A stretch of 64,000 bases of DNA from Pseudomonadota bacterium. GTDB lineage: Bacteria > Pseudomonadota > Gammaproteobacteria > Xanthomonadales > Xanthomonadaceae. Positions 46,574 to 55,338 of the stretch are shown in pieces. The position numbers were made by a program, and so were the translations under genes. The stretch is from contig JAFEBW010000028.1 of the NCBI GenBank assembly GCA_018242445.1, positions 115,089 through 179,088 of the forward strand, in the 5' to 3' direction. Numbering within the stretch: the stretch's first letter is position 1; each line of letters opens with the position of its first letter. The notes under the pieces are model-generated. The model worked only from the letters and a program-made list of their open reading frames with translations. It was not told the origin of the DNA and made no database searches.

Positions 46574-48382
46574 TCAGGTGCCCTCCCTGCCCAGATCGCT
46601 CGCGCTGCGAGCGGCCAACCAGCGCGCGAGGATCAACTCGTCGATCAATTGCCCGTATCCGGTCGGGTCGCCGGCGCGCGCGAACTGCCGGGCGCGTGCC
46701 TGCAGGGCATCCGTCAGGCCGGCTTGGATGGCATCGCCGCCGCCGCGTTCGTTGGCATGGGTGATGGTGCGCCGGATCTCGCAGTGGATCACCTCGGCGT
46801 CGAGGCCCGATTCCCGGCCTGCCAGCCAGGCCTGCCGGATGCGATAGGGCAGCTTGCCCGGCATGCTGCCGTCGATGAACGCGGTGCGCCAGGCTTCCAG
46901 CCGCGCGAACTCGTCGGGCGCGTCGAAGCGTGCGCGCCATGCCACCACATGCCCGCCGCGGCTGTGCAGGTGCAGGCCCAGCGCGTTGCCTTGGGCATCG
47001 CTGCCGGCATCGCCCTTGGCGAACTTCTCGGCGGCATCGCCGTAGGCGCGGATCAGCCCCAGGGGTTCGAGCACATGGCAGATCGCCGCGCCCACGCGCA
47101 GGCTTGGGCGATCGCCGGGCGGCGGCGACTTGCCCAACAGTTCCACGACGACCCCGCGCATGCGTTCATCGAACCGCTCGGCGAGGGCGCGACAACCATG
47201 CACCAGATCCGCCAGCGGGAACAACGCCATCACATCCTCGCCGCCGTTGTAGATGCTATGCCCGCGATGCTGCCGGCACACGTCCGGCACCTCGTCGGCG
47301 AAGTCTGCGATGGCGGCGGAGATCTGCGTGTGCTGCGCGGCCGACGCGGCCTTGTCGATGAAACGGCCCATGCGGTCGCCGTCGGCGACCACGATGGCCG
47401 CATACGGGCAGGGCCGGCCATGCTTCTTCCACAAGGGCCGCAGCACCGAGGCGAAGGACTCCAGCAACGCCACGTCGTCTTTCGCGGCCGCGCGCGCCTG
47501 CGCCACGGCGGCTTCCAGCCGCTCGGGATACAGCAGGCCGGCATCGTAGGGGAAGCTGGCGTAGATGCCGCCGTTGCCTTCGCTGCGGGTGGCCAGTCCG
47601 GCCGGCACCAGGCGCTCGCAGGCCGTGTTCAAGCCGGCAATTTCGTTCGGAGCCAGGCCTTGCAGCCAGCCATCGGCTGCCATTCGCGTGAGCGCGGTGA
47701 AGCGCTCGGAGCGGCCAGCCACGCGCTTGATGCAGCCCAGCGTGTCGAGCTGTTCGCCCGGCGCGACCCCGAACTTGGGCGGGAACCTGGCCCGCCCCTT
47801 GGGCAGCACGGATTCGCGCAGGCCATCCAGCGAGGACTTGGGGATGCCCAGGCCGAGCTGCGCATCGGGCCCTGCAAACATCGGCGCGAAGTCCCGCGTT
47901 TTCTTGCGCGCACCCAATGCGACCTTCGTGTGTTCGTAAGCCCGCTTGTAGTCGCCATCGCTGCGGCACCAGCCAGCAAAGCATTCCAGCGCATCGGCCG
48001 CCTGCCGCTGCCAGATGTCCTCGCGCAGCGCCACCCCGGCTTGTCGCCATGACGCAAGTGCGCCGTCGGCTGATTCCAGCAGGCGCTGCCGGCCGGCTTC
48101 CTGCGCGGCGCGGGTCAGTCGGGCAACCGCATCGGGAGAGTCCGCCTCGACCTGGGCCAGCAGCACGTTCGACAGGTTGCTGTCCTCGTCCGCATGTTCG
48201 CCGCGCACCCGCGAAGCCAGCGGATAGATCAGTTCCGCGCCGCCATCGAGCAGCGCCACGCCGGCGGCGCGCACCACCTCCGACAGCAGCCGGCTGCCGG
48301 CCCACAGGTCACGGCTGCGGCGCGCGGCGGCGATGTAACCCTGCACCGGGCCGAAAGCGATCTCGACCAGCCACGTGCTCAT
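46574..48382 (-). CDS. cas10: Cas10 (Cmr2) without HD domain, GGED palm motif
   Basis: The protein starts directly with the cyclase-fold segment FGPVQGYIAAARRSRDLWAG, so the N-terminal HD nuclease found in other Cas10s is missing. The palm motif is YNGGEDVMALFPL (GGED at 380-383) rather than GGDD, and another Asp cluster is in VVADGDRMGRFID. It should sense target RNA and make cyclic oligoadenylate, but not cut DNA. Glu in the third position keeps an acidic side chain, so activity is plausible. The length is 602 residues. Confidence 0.92.
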   Translation of the reverse strand: MSTWLVEIAFGPVQGYIAAARRSRDLWAGSRLLSEVVRAAGVALLDGGAELIYPLASRVRGEHADEDSNLSNVLLAQVEADSPDAVARLTRAAQEAGRQRLLESADGALASWRQAGVALREDIWQRQAADALECFAGWCRSDGDYKRAYEHTKVALGARKKTRDFAPMFAGPDAQLGLGIPKSSLDGLRESVLPKGRARFPPKFGVAPGEQLDTLGCIKRVAGRSERFTALTRMAADGWLQGLAPNEIAGLNTACERLVPAGLATRSEGNGGIYASFPYDAGLLYPERLEAAVAQARAAAKDDVALLESFASVLRPLWKKHGRPCPYAAIVVADGDRMGRFIDKAASAAQHTQISAAIADFADEVPDVCRQHRGHSIYNGGEDVMALFPLADLVHGCRALAERFDERMRGVVVELLGKSPPPGDRPSLRVGAAICHVLEPLGLIRAYGDAAEKFAKGDAGSDAQGNALGLHLHSRGGHVVAWRARFDAPDEFARLEAWRTAFIDGSMPGKLPYRIRQAWLAGRESGLDAEVIHCEIRRTITHANERGGGDAIQAGLTDALQARARQFARAGDPTGYGQLIDELILARWLAARSASDLGREGT

Positions 48383-49983
48383 GCGCGCTCCCTCACGGCG
48401 ATGATTTCCGACCCGACCACTTCGATGTCGCACATGACGAAACCGCCCGAACCGGGCTTGAGCCGTTGCCTGTGGGGCCCGGTCAAACCTGCCAGCAAGG
48501 CGTCGACCTTGTCGGCAAGGGCATTCCATGACCCGTTCGATTTCGGGTGTACGGCCTTCAAGGCGCCGTTGCCCTGCACGGTGAGCTTCACACCCGCCAC
48601 GCCCGTGGCCACCTTGGGGCGTGTCGATGCGGCTGGCGCCAGAGCGGCGGCTTGTTGCCCCGCAACTACGCCGTCGGCGGCGAAAAAGGCGAGGAAGGCG
48701 TCGATGGCATCGGCCTTGCCATCCAAAGGGCGGATCTTCGCCACGGCATCGGCTTTCGGTTTCCAGGCATCGCGCGCCATTTTTCTGGGCGAAGCCCTGA
48801 ACGGGCCTTCGAGGGAAAGTCCCATGGCATCCGCATGGCGGGTATCCAGCAGCAAGGCTGCCGCCTGCCAATGCCCGTCCGCAGTCGGATAGGGGCGCAG
48901 GATCAGTGGCGAGGCCATGCGCTCGGCAGACTCGGTTTGCCCATCGGGTACGGGCTTGAGCGTGGTGTCCTGCGGATCGTTCTTGTCCTTGAAATGGAAA
49001 ATGATCGGCAAGCCGAACATGGCGCGCGGGAACACGTCGCCCACGTCGCACACTGGGTTCGCGTGGGCTGGTGCGCTGGCACTCGTGATGCGCCGGATCG
49101 CGTCGGGTTCGGGCCAGCGGCTGCGCCCGGGCCGGTTCTTCTCGGTGCCCTGGTTGCGACCGGAGTTTTCGCCTTGACGGAATTTTTTCAACTTGTCGAT
49201 CGCTTGGTTCCAGGCCTTGATCGCATCGCCCGGTGCGTCAGCGCGCACAACCAGTTTGAGCCCGTGCTTGGCTACCTCGTTCTCCGCGACCCGGATCAGG
49301 CGGCGCTTGGCATCGGTCACCATGACGGCACCGCAACCGCGACGCGTGCGCGCGCCCACGCCGCCGAACGTGGCCCACCAGCGCAGGGCCTGTTCGACCT
49401 GCTGCCGCTGTTCTTCGCTGGCTTTGCGGTCGAAACGCACGACGAGCTGGAAACGAAAGTCGTCCATGAGCAGCTTGCCTGGCTGCTCGGCCACTTCGCC
49501 TTTCTCGGATCGCCCCTGCCCTGGGAACAGCGCGTAGGCGGGCAATCCGGTGGCGACAAACGGCCCTTTCAACTTGCCATCGCGTTGCTCGAAACGGGCT
49601 ATCGCCTGCAATTTGTTGTCGGGCACCTGCGATGCCTTCACCTCCACCAGCACCTTGCTGGCGGCCAGCGTCTGCGCATCGCCCAGTCCGCCCCACAAGT
49701 CGCGTTCGATCTCGAACAGTTTCTGCGGGCTGCGGGCCTTGCCGTGCTCGTCCTTGCCATGGAGCAGCCGCCACCAGTGGCGCAGTTGCCCGCGGATGGC
49801 GGTAGCCCGGATCGGCATGGCGCAATCCACATCGCCGGCCTCGACACCGCCGCCGTACATCGGCGTCGCCAGCGTGCAGTCGTAGTGCCATGCGCCGGCC
49901 GTTTCCTGCGGCTGGGCACGGGCCAGCAGTTCGAGTGCGTGTTCGGGCGTGGCCGGTACGGCGTGGGTTTTGCGAAGTGCCAT
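48379..49983 (-). CDS. cmr1: Type III-B RAMP protein Cmr1
   Basis: The start shows WHYDCTLATPMYGGGVEAGD and then PIRATAIRGQLRHWWR, the standard Cmr1 opening, followed by ALRWWATFGGVGARTRRGCG. The middle and C-terminal parts are long for Cmr1 (534 residues in all), with AKLAS-poor, Ala-rich segments. It is the first gene of the cmr operon, has GGAG before its ATG and overlaps cas10 by 4 bases. Upstream, TTGCAA and AAAATT 17 bases apart form a weak promoter candidate. Confidence 0.9.
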   Translation of the reverse strand: MALRKTHAVPATPEHALELLARAQPQETAGAWHYDCTLATPMYGGGVEAGDVDCAMPIRATAIRGQLRHWWRLLHGKDEHGKARSPQKLFEIERDLWGGLGDAQTLAASKVLVEVKASQVPDNKLQAIARFEQRDGKLKGPFVATGLPAYALFPGQGRSEKGEVAEQPGKLLMDDFRFQLVVRFDRKASEEQRQQVEQALRWWATFGGVGARTRRGCGAVMVTDAKRRLIRVAENEVAKHGLKLVVRADAPGDAIKAWNQAIDKLKKFRQGENSGRNQGTEKNRPGRSRWPEPDAIRRITSASAPAHANPVCDVGDVFPRAMFGLPIIFHFKDKNDPQDTTLKPVPDGQTESAERMASPLILRPYPTADGHWQAAALLLDTRHADAMGLSLEGPFRASPRKMARDAWKPKADAVAKIRPLDGKADAIDAFLAFFAADGVVAGQQAAALAPAASTRPKVATGVAGVKLTVQGNGALKAVHPKSNGSWNALADKVDALLAGLTGPHRQRLKPGSGGFVMCDIEVVGSEIIAVRERA

Positions 49984-50030
49984 GTGGCATCTCCGGAGCG
50001 GGTGGAAATGTCTGGAATGATGGAAGGCGA

Positions 50031-50048
50031 AACCTGCATCGACAGGTT
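50031..50048. repeat. Inverted repeat in the cmr leader
   Basis: Six-base arms aacctg / caggtt with loop catcga lie 48 bases upstream of the cmr1 ATG. It could be an operator or a leader hairpin. Confidence 0.4.
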
Positions 50049-50153
50049 CTCAATTTTTCGTGCTGATCGTGAGATTGCAAGCTTGCATGCCGATGCAGTG
50101 CGGCAGTCATCCGCTCGCAGCCGATGCCGGGAACCACTGGTGGACTGCACCGC

Positions 50154-50738
50154 TCACGGCACCGCAAACCCCGCCTGCCGCAACATGCCGGCCAGCGCGA
50201 TCAAGGGCAGGCCGATCAATGCGGTCGGATCTTCGCTGCGGATGGCCTCAAACAAGGCGATCCCCAGCCCCTCGGACTTGAAGCTGCCGGCGCAGTCCCA
50301 GGGGCGTTCGGTTTGCAGGTAGCGCTCGATCTGCGCGTCGTCGAGGCGGCGAAAGCGCACGTCGGTGCGGTCGCGGTGGCTGTAGTTCGCCTCCGGTTCC
50401 ATGCGCAGCAGGCACACCGCCGTATGAAAGTGCAGGGTGCGCGCGGACGCGGCGCGCAACTGTTCGCTGGCGCGGGCATGGTCGCCGGGTTTGCCCAGCG
50501 TCACGCCGTCGCGCTCGGCGACTTGATCCGAGCCGATCACCCACGCCGACGGATGCGCGCGCGCCACGGCCGTCGCCTTGGCGCAGGCCAGGCGTTCGCA
50601 CAGTGCCGCCGGGGTTTCTCCGGGCCGTGGCGTTTCGTCGGTATCCGGCGCGACCACGGCATAGGGCAGGCCGAGGCGATCCAGCAACTGCCGGCGGTAG
50701 ATCGAGGTCGAGGCGAGGATCAACGCCGGCGCGGGCAC
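50154..50738 (-). CDS. maf: Maf/YceF nucleotide pyrophosphatase
   Basis: Maf proteins hydrolyse non-canonical nucleotides. The first motif LILASTSIYRRQLLDRLGLP, the central VIGSDQVAERDGVTLGKPG and the CAGSFKSEGLG region are clear and resemble the YceF (7-methyl-GTP) branch. The GTG at 50738 is used; it lies 1 base after the stop of the preceding gene. The length of 194 residues is normal. Confidence 0.92.
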   Translation of the reverse strand: MPAPALILASTSIYRRQLLDRLGLPYAVVAPDTDETPRPGETPAALCERLACAKATAVARAHPSAWVIGSDQVAERDGVTLGKPGDHARASEQLRAASARTLHFHTAVCLLRMEPEANYSHRDRTDVRFRRLDDAQIERYLQTERPWDCAGSFKSEGLGIALFEAIRSEDPTALIGLPLIALAGMLRQAGFAVP

Positions 50739-50739
50739 G

Positions 50740-51231
50740 TCACTGCTCGCCACGGCGCAGCGTCGCAGGCTCGCGCCCGGCGGCGGCGATCGCAGGACCC
50801 GTGGCCGAATCCAGCTCGGCACCGGCATCGTCCAGCCGCGCCAGTTCGGCGGCGATGCGTTCGCGCGCCCTGGACAGGGCGGCGGCGGCCTCGTCCAGCG
50901 CGTCTTGGCTGGCGCTGTCGGCATGTTGCTGCAACCACATGCGGTGCTGAAGCAAGTCGCGCAGCCCGGCCTGCACGCGCGCGTCGGTGTCCAGCGAGGC
51001 GCGGGCATCGGCGGCGATGTCGGCCGGCACGCGGCCGACCACGTTCTGCATCGCGCCCATCTTGTCGCGGGTACGGTGCAGCAACTGCTCCATCGCGTCG
51101 GCGTCGTCCATGATGCGGGTGAGGGTGCGCTGACGGCGGCGATGACGCGCGCTGGACAGGCCCATGGCGACGACCCCGAGGATCGTCACGGCTGCGACCA
51201 GCAGGAGGGCGAGCGCGTGCGTCGATGACAT
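50740..51231 (-). CDS. Single-pass membrane protein with coiled coil
   Basis: The protein starts MSSTHALALLLVAAVTILGV with one N-terminal transmembrane helix followed by Arg/His residues. It then has a helical region rich in Gln, Asp and Ala (ASQDALDEAAAALSRARERI) that likely forms a coiled coil. No family is recognised. It lies directly upstream of maf on the same strand and divergent from yceD. Confidence 0.6.
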   Translation of the reverse strand: MSSTHALALLLVAAVTILGVVAMGLSSARHRRRQRTLTRIMDDADAMEQLLHRTRDKMGAMQNVVGRVPADIAADARASLDTDARVQAGLRDLLQHRMWLQQHADSASQDALDEAAAALSRARERIAAELARLDDAGAELDSATGPAIAAAGREPATLRRGEQ

Positions 51232-51344
51232 CGCCGGCAGTCTGCACCAGCTCGCGCCGGCACTGCAAACGCAGGGCCGGCGCATCGGTGGAGAGCCGCC
51301 TTCGCGTTGACCGCGCTGCGGCAAGCACGTATCATTCGCGGCTT

Positions 51345-51878
51345 ATGTCTGCAGGCCTGCCCGAGACTCTGGACGCCTGGCGCATGCTGGCGGCACGCCG
51401 TTCCTTCGAGGGGTCGGTGCCCCTGGCTTCCATGCCGCGCCTGTGCGGGGCGCTGGAGCAGCCGGAGGGCGATTGCCGGTATGTGCTGAGTTTCGATCGC
51501 GGCGCGCTGGATGTGCCGCGGATCGAGGTGAAGGCGCAGGCGCTGTTGCCGTTGTTGTGCCAGCGCAGCCTGCAACGTTTCCTGTTGCCGGTGGCGGTGG
51601 AGCAATCGCTGGCGATGGTGGCGGACGACGATCAGGAGGCCGCGTTGCCGGAAGGCTACGAGGCCATCGTGGTCGGTGCCGATGGCGCGGTGCATCCGCT
51701 GGATCTGATCGAGGATGAGCTGATCCTCGCCTTGCCGGTGGTTGCCATCGATCCTGCCAGCACGCCGCTCGAGATCGCGTTGGCCGAGGGCGGCGGCAAG
51801 CAGGCCGAGGCAAGGCAAGACAACCCGTTCGCCGTCCTGGCGGGCTTCCACAGCAACAAGCAGCGCGAGCCGTCCTGA
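51345..51878 (+). CDS. yceD: YceD (DUF177) protein
   Basis: The protein shows the DUF177 pattern: SFEGSVPLASMPRLCGAL, a central LPLLCQRSLQRFLLPV, and DLIEDELILALPVVAIDP near the end. DUF177 proteins are linked to 23S rRNA accumulation and almost always precede rpmF, as here (30 bases apart). The ATG at 51345 gives 177 residues; an earlier in-frame start runs into the divergent gene. Confidence 0.9.
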   Translation: MSAGLPETLDAWRMLAARRSFEGSVPLASMPRLCGALEQPEGDCRYVLSFDRGALDVPRIEVKAQALLPLLCQRSLQRFLLPVAVEQSLAMVADDDQEAALPEGYEAIVVGADGAVHPLDLIEDELILALPVVAIDPASTPLEIALAEGGGKQAEARQDNPFAVLAGFHSNKQREPS

Positions 51879-51908
51879 TCGACGGCTCGGAACATCCGGA
51901 GAACCAGA

Positions 51909-52103
51909 ATGGCCGTACAGAAATCCCGCGTTTCCCCCTCCCGCAAGGGCATGCGTCAGGCGCACGACGCCCTGAGCGCCAAGCAGTTGTCCACCGACAA
52001 GACCAGCGGCGAGACGCACATCCGCCACCACGTCACCAAGGACGGCTACTACCGCGGCCGCCAGGTGATCGAGCCGAAGGACGCCGTCGAAGTCGACGAC
52101 TGA
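51909..52103 (+). CDS. rpmF: 50S ribosomal protein L32
   Basis: The 64-residue protein begins [20 protein letters not shown], the standard L32 start, and contains [18 protein letters not shown]. The zinc cysteines found in some L32 proteins are absent. A ribosome binding site (CCGGAGAA) lies before the ATG. It forms the usual yceD-rpmF pair. Confidence 0.96.
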   Translation: MAVQKSRVSPSRKGMRQAHDALSAKQLSTDKTSGETHIRHHVTKDGYYRGRQVIEPKDAVEVDD

Positions 52104-52194
52104 GCCGGCGCGCGTTCGCATTGCCCTTGAATGACAGCGCCAGCGATGCCGTGCGGGCGCTGGTGCGAGCAGCTTCGAGCTTGAGGAGGACGTG

Positions 52195-53184
52195 GTGACG
52201 CAAGCGGCTCCGCGCGTGCATGCGCGCATTGCAGGAACCGGCAGCTTCCTGCCGGAGACCATCCTGAGCAACGACGACCTCGCCAGGCGCGTCGACACCA
52301 GCGACGAGTGGATCCGCGAGCGCACCGGCATCCGCCAGCGGCATGTGGCCAGCGCAGGCCAGACCACCAGCGACCTGGCGTTCGAGGCCGGTCGGCGCGC
52401 ACTGGAAGCCGCCGGCGTGGCGGCCGCCGACGTGCAGTTGTTGATCGTCGGCACCACCACGCCCGACCTGATCTTCCCGTCCACGGCCTGCCTCGTGCAG
52501 CACAAGCTGGGCGCGAACGGCTGCATGGCATTCGACGTCAACGCGGCGTGCTCGGGCTTCCTGTACGCGCTGTCGATCGCCGACCAATTCATCCGCGCTG
52601 GCACGGTGCAGACCGCGCTGGTGATCGGTGCGGAAACCCTCACGCGCATGCTCGACTGGTCCGACCGCGGCACCTGCGTGCTGTTCGGCGATGGCGCCGG
52701 CGCGGTGGTGCTCAAGGCCGACGGGGAAACCGGCATCATCTCCACCCACATGCACGCCGACGGCGCGTACCAGAAGCTGCTGTGGAATCCGGTGGGCGTG
52801 TCGGCGGGCTTCAAGCTCGACGAGGAAAACGCCGGCGTGCGCGTGCTGATGACCGGCAACGAGGTGTTCAAGGTCGCCGTCAAGACGCTCGATGCCGTGG
52901 TCGACGAAGCGCTTTCCGCCAATGGCCTGGATCGTTCGGCGATCGACTGGCTGATCCCGCACCAGGCCAACCTGCGCATCATCCAGGCTACCGCCAAGCG
53001 CCTGGAGATGCCGATGGATCGCGTCATCGTCACCGTGGATCGCCACGGCAACACGTCCTCGGGCTCGGTGCCGCTGGCGCTGGACGAGGCGGTGCGTTCG
53101 GGCAAGGTGCAGCGCGGGCAACTGCTGCTGCTGGAAGTGTTCGGCGGCGGCTTCACCTGGGGTTCGGCGTTGCTTCGGTACTGA
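52195..53184 (+). CDS. fabH: 3-oxoacyl-ACP synthase III
   Basis: FabH starts fatty acid synthesis by condensing acetyl-CoA with malonyl-ACP. The catalytic Cys is in [14 protein letters not shown], the His in [10 protein letters not shown] and the Asn in [15 protein letters not shown]. The GTG at 52195 has GAGGAGGA five bases upstream; a GTG at 52192 is closer. plsX does not lie between rpmF and fabH, and fabD-fabG-acpP do not follow. Confidence 0.94.
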   Translation: MTQAAPRVHARIAGTGSFLPETILSNDDLARRVDTSDEWIRERTGIRQRHVASAGQTTSDLAFEAGRRALEAAGVAAADVQLLIVGTTTPDLIFPSTACLVQHKLGANGCMAFDVNAACSGFLYALSIADQFIRAGTVQTALVIGAETLTRMLDWSDRGTCVLFGDGAGAVVLKADGETGIISTHMHADGAYQKLLWNPVGVSAGFKLDEENAGVRVLMTGNEVFKVAVKTLDAVVDEALSANGLDRSAIDWLIPHQANLRIIQATAKRLEMPMDRVIVTVDRHGNTSSGSVPLALDEAVRSGKVQRGQLLLLEVFGGGFTWGSALLRY

Positions 53185-53248
53185 GGCAACGCTGATTCAT
53201 TCAGCGCATCCCGAATTCGCGCTCGCGTACACTGCACGATTCCGCATC

Positions 53249-54418
53249 GTGCATGGAGCGCCGCCCTTGAATCCGATCCAGACCAAGCTGCCGAAGGTCG
53301 GCACCACCATCTTCACGGTGATGTCGCAGCTCGCGCTCGAGCACAAGGCCGTGAATCTCGGCCAGGGTTTCCCCGATTTCTCGCCGCCCGCGCCGCTGGT
53401 CGATGCGCTGGCGCGCGCCGCACGCGAAGGGAAAAACCAGTATTCGCCGATGACCGGCTGGCCGGCATTGCGGCAGGCGATCGCGGCGAAGACGAAGACG
53501 CTCTACGGCTGCGGCGTCGATGCCGATGCGCAGATCACGGTGACCAGCGGCGGCAGCGAGGCGATCTTCGATGCCGTGCTCGCCGTCGTGCATGCGGGCG
53601 AGGAAGTGATCGTGCTCGATCCTTGCTACGACTCCTACGAGCCGGCCATCGAGCTGGCCGGCGCGCGCGCCGTGCACGTGCCGCTGGACGCGCACGATTT
53701 CCGCGTGGACTGGCAGCGCGTGCGCGATGCCATCACCCCGCGCACGCGGATGCTGATGATCAACACGCCGCACAACCCGTCCGGCGCGATGCTGTCGGCG
53801 CAGGACATGGCAACGTTGGCCGGCATCCTGCGCGGCACGGACATCGTGCTGCTGTCCGACGAGGTGTACGAGCACATCGTTTACGACGGCGCGCGCCACG
53901 AATCGGTGCTGCGCCATCCCGAGCTGGCCGAACGCGCGTTCGTCATTTCCAGCTTCGGCAAGACCTACCACTGCACCGGCTGGAAGGTCGGCTACGCCAT
54001 CGCGCCGCCAGCGCTCAGCGGCGAGTTCCGCAAGGTGCGCCAGTACAACACCTTCTGCACCTTCACCCCGGCGCAGGTCGCGCTGGCGGACATGCTCGCG
54101 AACCACCCCGAGCACCACGAGGAGCTGGGCGCGTTCTACCAGCCCAAGCGCGACCGTTTCCGCGAACTGCTCGGCCGCACGAAGTTCAAGCCGTTGCCGG
54201 TGCCGGGCGGCTACTTCCAGCTCGTGGATTATTCGGCGGTCAGCGCTCTGCCGGATGCCGAATTTGCCCGCTGGCTGACCATCGAACACGGCGTGACCGG
54301 CATCCCGCTGTCGCCGTTCTACGAAACGCCGCCGCCGGGGCAGCGCCTGATCCGCTTCTGCTTCGCCAAGAACGAAGCGACGCTGGAGGCGGCGATCGAA
54401 AGGCTGGCGAAGATATAG
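53249..54418 (+). CDS. PLP aminotransferase, methionine/glutamine type (YbdL-like)
   Basis: This is a class I aminotransferase with NLGQGFPDFSPPAPL near the start, NTPHNPSGAM, DEVYEHIVYD and the PLP lysine in SFGKTYHCTGWKVGY. The overall pattern fits YbdL, which makes methionine from its keto acid using glutamine. The next gene is an omega-amidase, which supports that pathway. The start is uncertain: GTG at 53249 or TTG at 53267 (LNPIQTKLPKVG). Confidence 0.88.
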   Translation: MHGAPPLNPIQTKLPKVGTTIFTVMSQLALEHKAVNLGQGFPDFSPPAPLVDALARAAREGKNQYSPMTGWPALRQAIAAKTKTLYGCGVDADAQITVTSGGSEAIFDAVLAVVHAGEEVIVLDPCYDSYEPAIELAGARAVHVPLDAHDFRVDWQRVRDAITPRTRMLMINTPHNPSGAMLSAQDMATLAGILRGTDIVLLSDEVYEHIVYDGARHESVLRHPELAERAFVISSFGKTYHCTGWKVGYAIAPPALSGEFRKVRQYNTFCTFTPAQVALADMLANHPEHHEELGAFYQPKRDRFRELLGRTKFKPLPVPGGYFQLVDYSAVSALPDAEFARWLTIEHGVTGIPLSPFYETPPPGQRLIRFCFAKNEATLEAAIERLAKI

Positions 54419-54461
54419 GCTGGTCATCCAGCGGCCGTGGTGCAATCTGCGCAGTCACTGG

Positions 54462-54481
54462 GTCCCCGCCTTCGCGGGGAC
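54462..54481. repeat. Short palindromic repeat (REP-like)
   Basis: The element gtccccgccttcgcggggac lies between the aminotransferase and omega-amidase genes. It has the widespread form seen in many proteobacteria. Confidence 0.65.
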
Positions 54482-54513
54482 GACGGCAACAACACATGAT
54501 CGGAACCCACACC

Positions 54514-55311
54514 ATGAAAGACCTCCGCGTTTCCCTCGTGCAAGGCGCCACCCGCTGGCACGATCCGGCCGGCAACCGCGAGTATTACGGCGATCTGATC
54601 GAACCCTTGCATGGCCGCACCGACCTGATCGTGCTGCCGGAAACCTTCACCAGCGGCTTCTCCAACGAGGCCATCGGCAATGCCGAGACGATGGACGGCC
54701 CGACGGTGGCGTGGATCGGCGCGCAGGCCAGGGCCGCCAAGGCTGCGGTCATGGGCAGCGTGCAACTGCGCACGCCCGAAGGCGTCTTCAATCGGCTGCT
54801 GTTCGCCAAACCCGACGGCAGCCTGCTGCATTACGACAAGCGCCATTTGTTCCGCTATGCCGGCGAACACGAGCGCTACGCCGCCGGGCGCGAGCGGCTG
54901 ACGGTGGAATGGCGCGGCTGGCGAATCTGCCCGCTGGTCTGCTACGACCTGCGTTTCCCGGTGTTCTCGCGCAACCGCTTCGATGTCGAGCGCAAGGGCG
55001 GGCTCGATTACGACCTGCTGATCTATGTGGCCAACTGGCCGGGCGTGCGCGCCTACCCGTGGCGCACCCTGCTGCGCGCCCGCGCCATCGAGAACCTGTG
55101 CTACCTCGCCGGCGTCAACCGCGTCGGCACCGACGGCAACCATCTGGACTACGCCGGCGACAGCGCGGTGATCGACTTCCTCGGCCAGCCGATCAACGAA
55201 TGCGGCCATCAGGAAGTGGTGACGACGACCACTTTGCTCGCCGAGGAACTGCTGGCGCACCGCAAGCGCTTCCCGGCGATGCTGGACGGGGATGCGTTCA
55301 CGATCGGTTGA
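54514..55311 (+). CDS. Omega-amidase, nitrilase family (YafV-like)
   Basis: The nitrilase triad is visible: Glu in VLPETFTSGF, Lys in YDKRHLF and Cys in LVCYDLRFPVFSRN. YafV-type enzymes hydrolyse the keto amide left after glutamine transamination. With the aminotransferase upstream this forms a two-gene methionine salvage unit. The ATG at 54514 (MKDLRVSLVQ) is preferred to the one at 54496. The length is 265 residues. Confidence 0.9.
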   Translation: MKDLRVSLVQGATRWHDPAGNREYYGDLIEPLHGRTDLIVLPETFTSGFSNEAIGNAETMDGPTVAWIGAQARAAKAAVMGSVQLRTPEGVFNRLLFAKPDGSLLHYDKRHLFRYAGEHERYAAGRERLTVEWRGWRICPLVCYDLRFPVFSRNRFDVERKGGLDYDLLIYVANWPGVRAYPWRTLLRARAIENLCYLAGVNRVGTDGNHLDYAGDSAVIDFLGQPINECGHQEVVTTTTLLAEELLAHRKRFPAMLDGDAFTIG

Positions 55312-55338
55312 GCGTGGCACGCCAGCGGGCGCGCGGAT

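Noticed and set aside
38859..50100. CRISPR locus as an island integrated at tRNA-Arg
   Set aside because: The tRNA 3' end faces away from the locus, no duplicated tRNA end was seen on the far side, no integrase is present and base composition matches the host.
38936..50153. CRISPR array next to the cas genes
   Set aside because: No regularly spaced direct repeats were found on either side of the operons or at the 41650-41660 junction.
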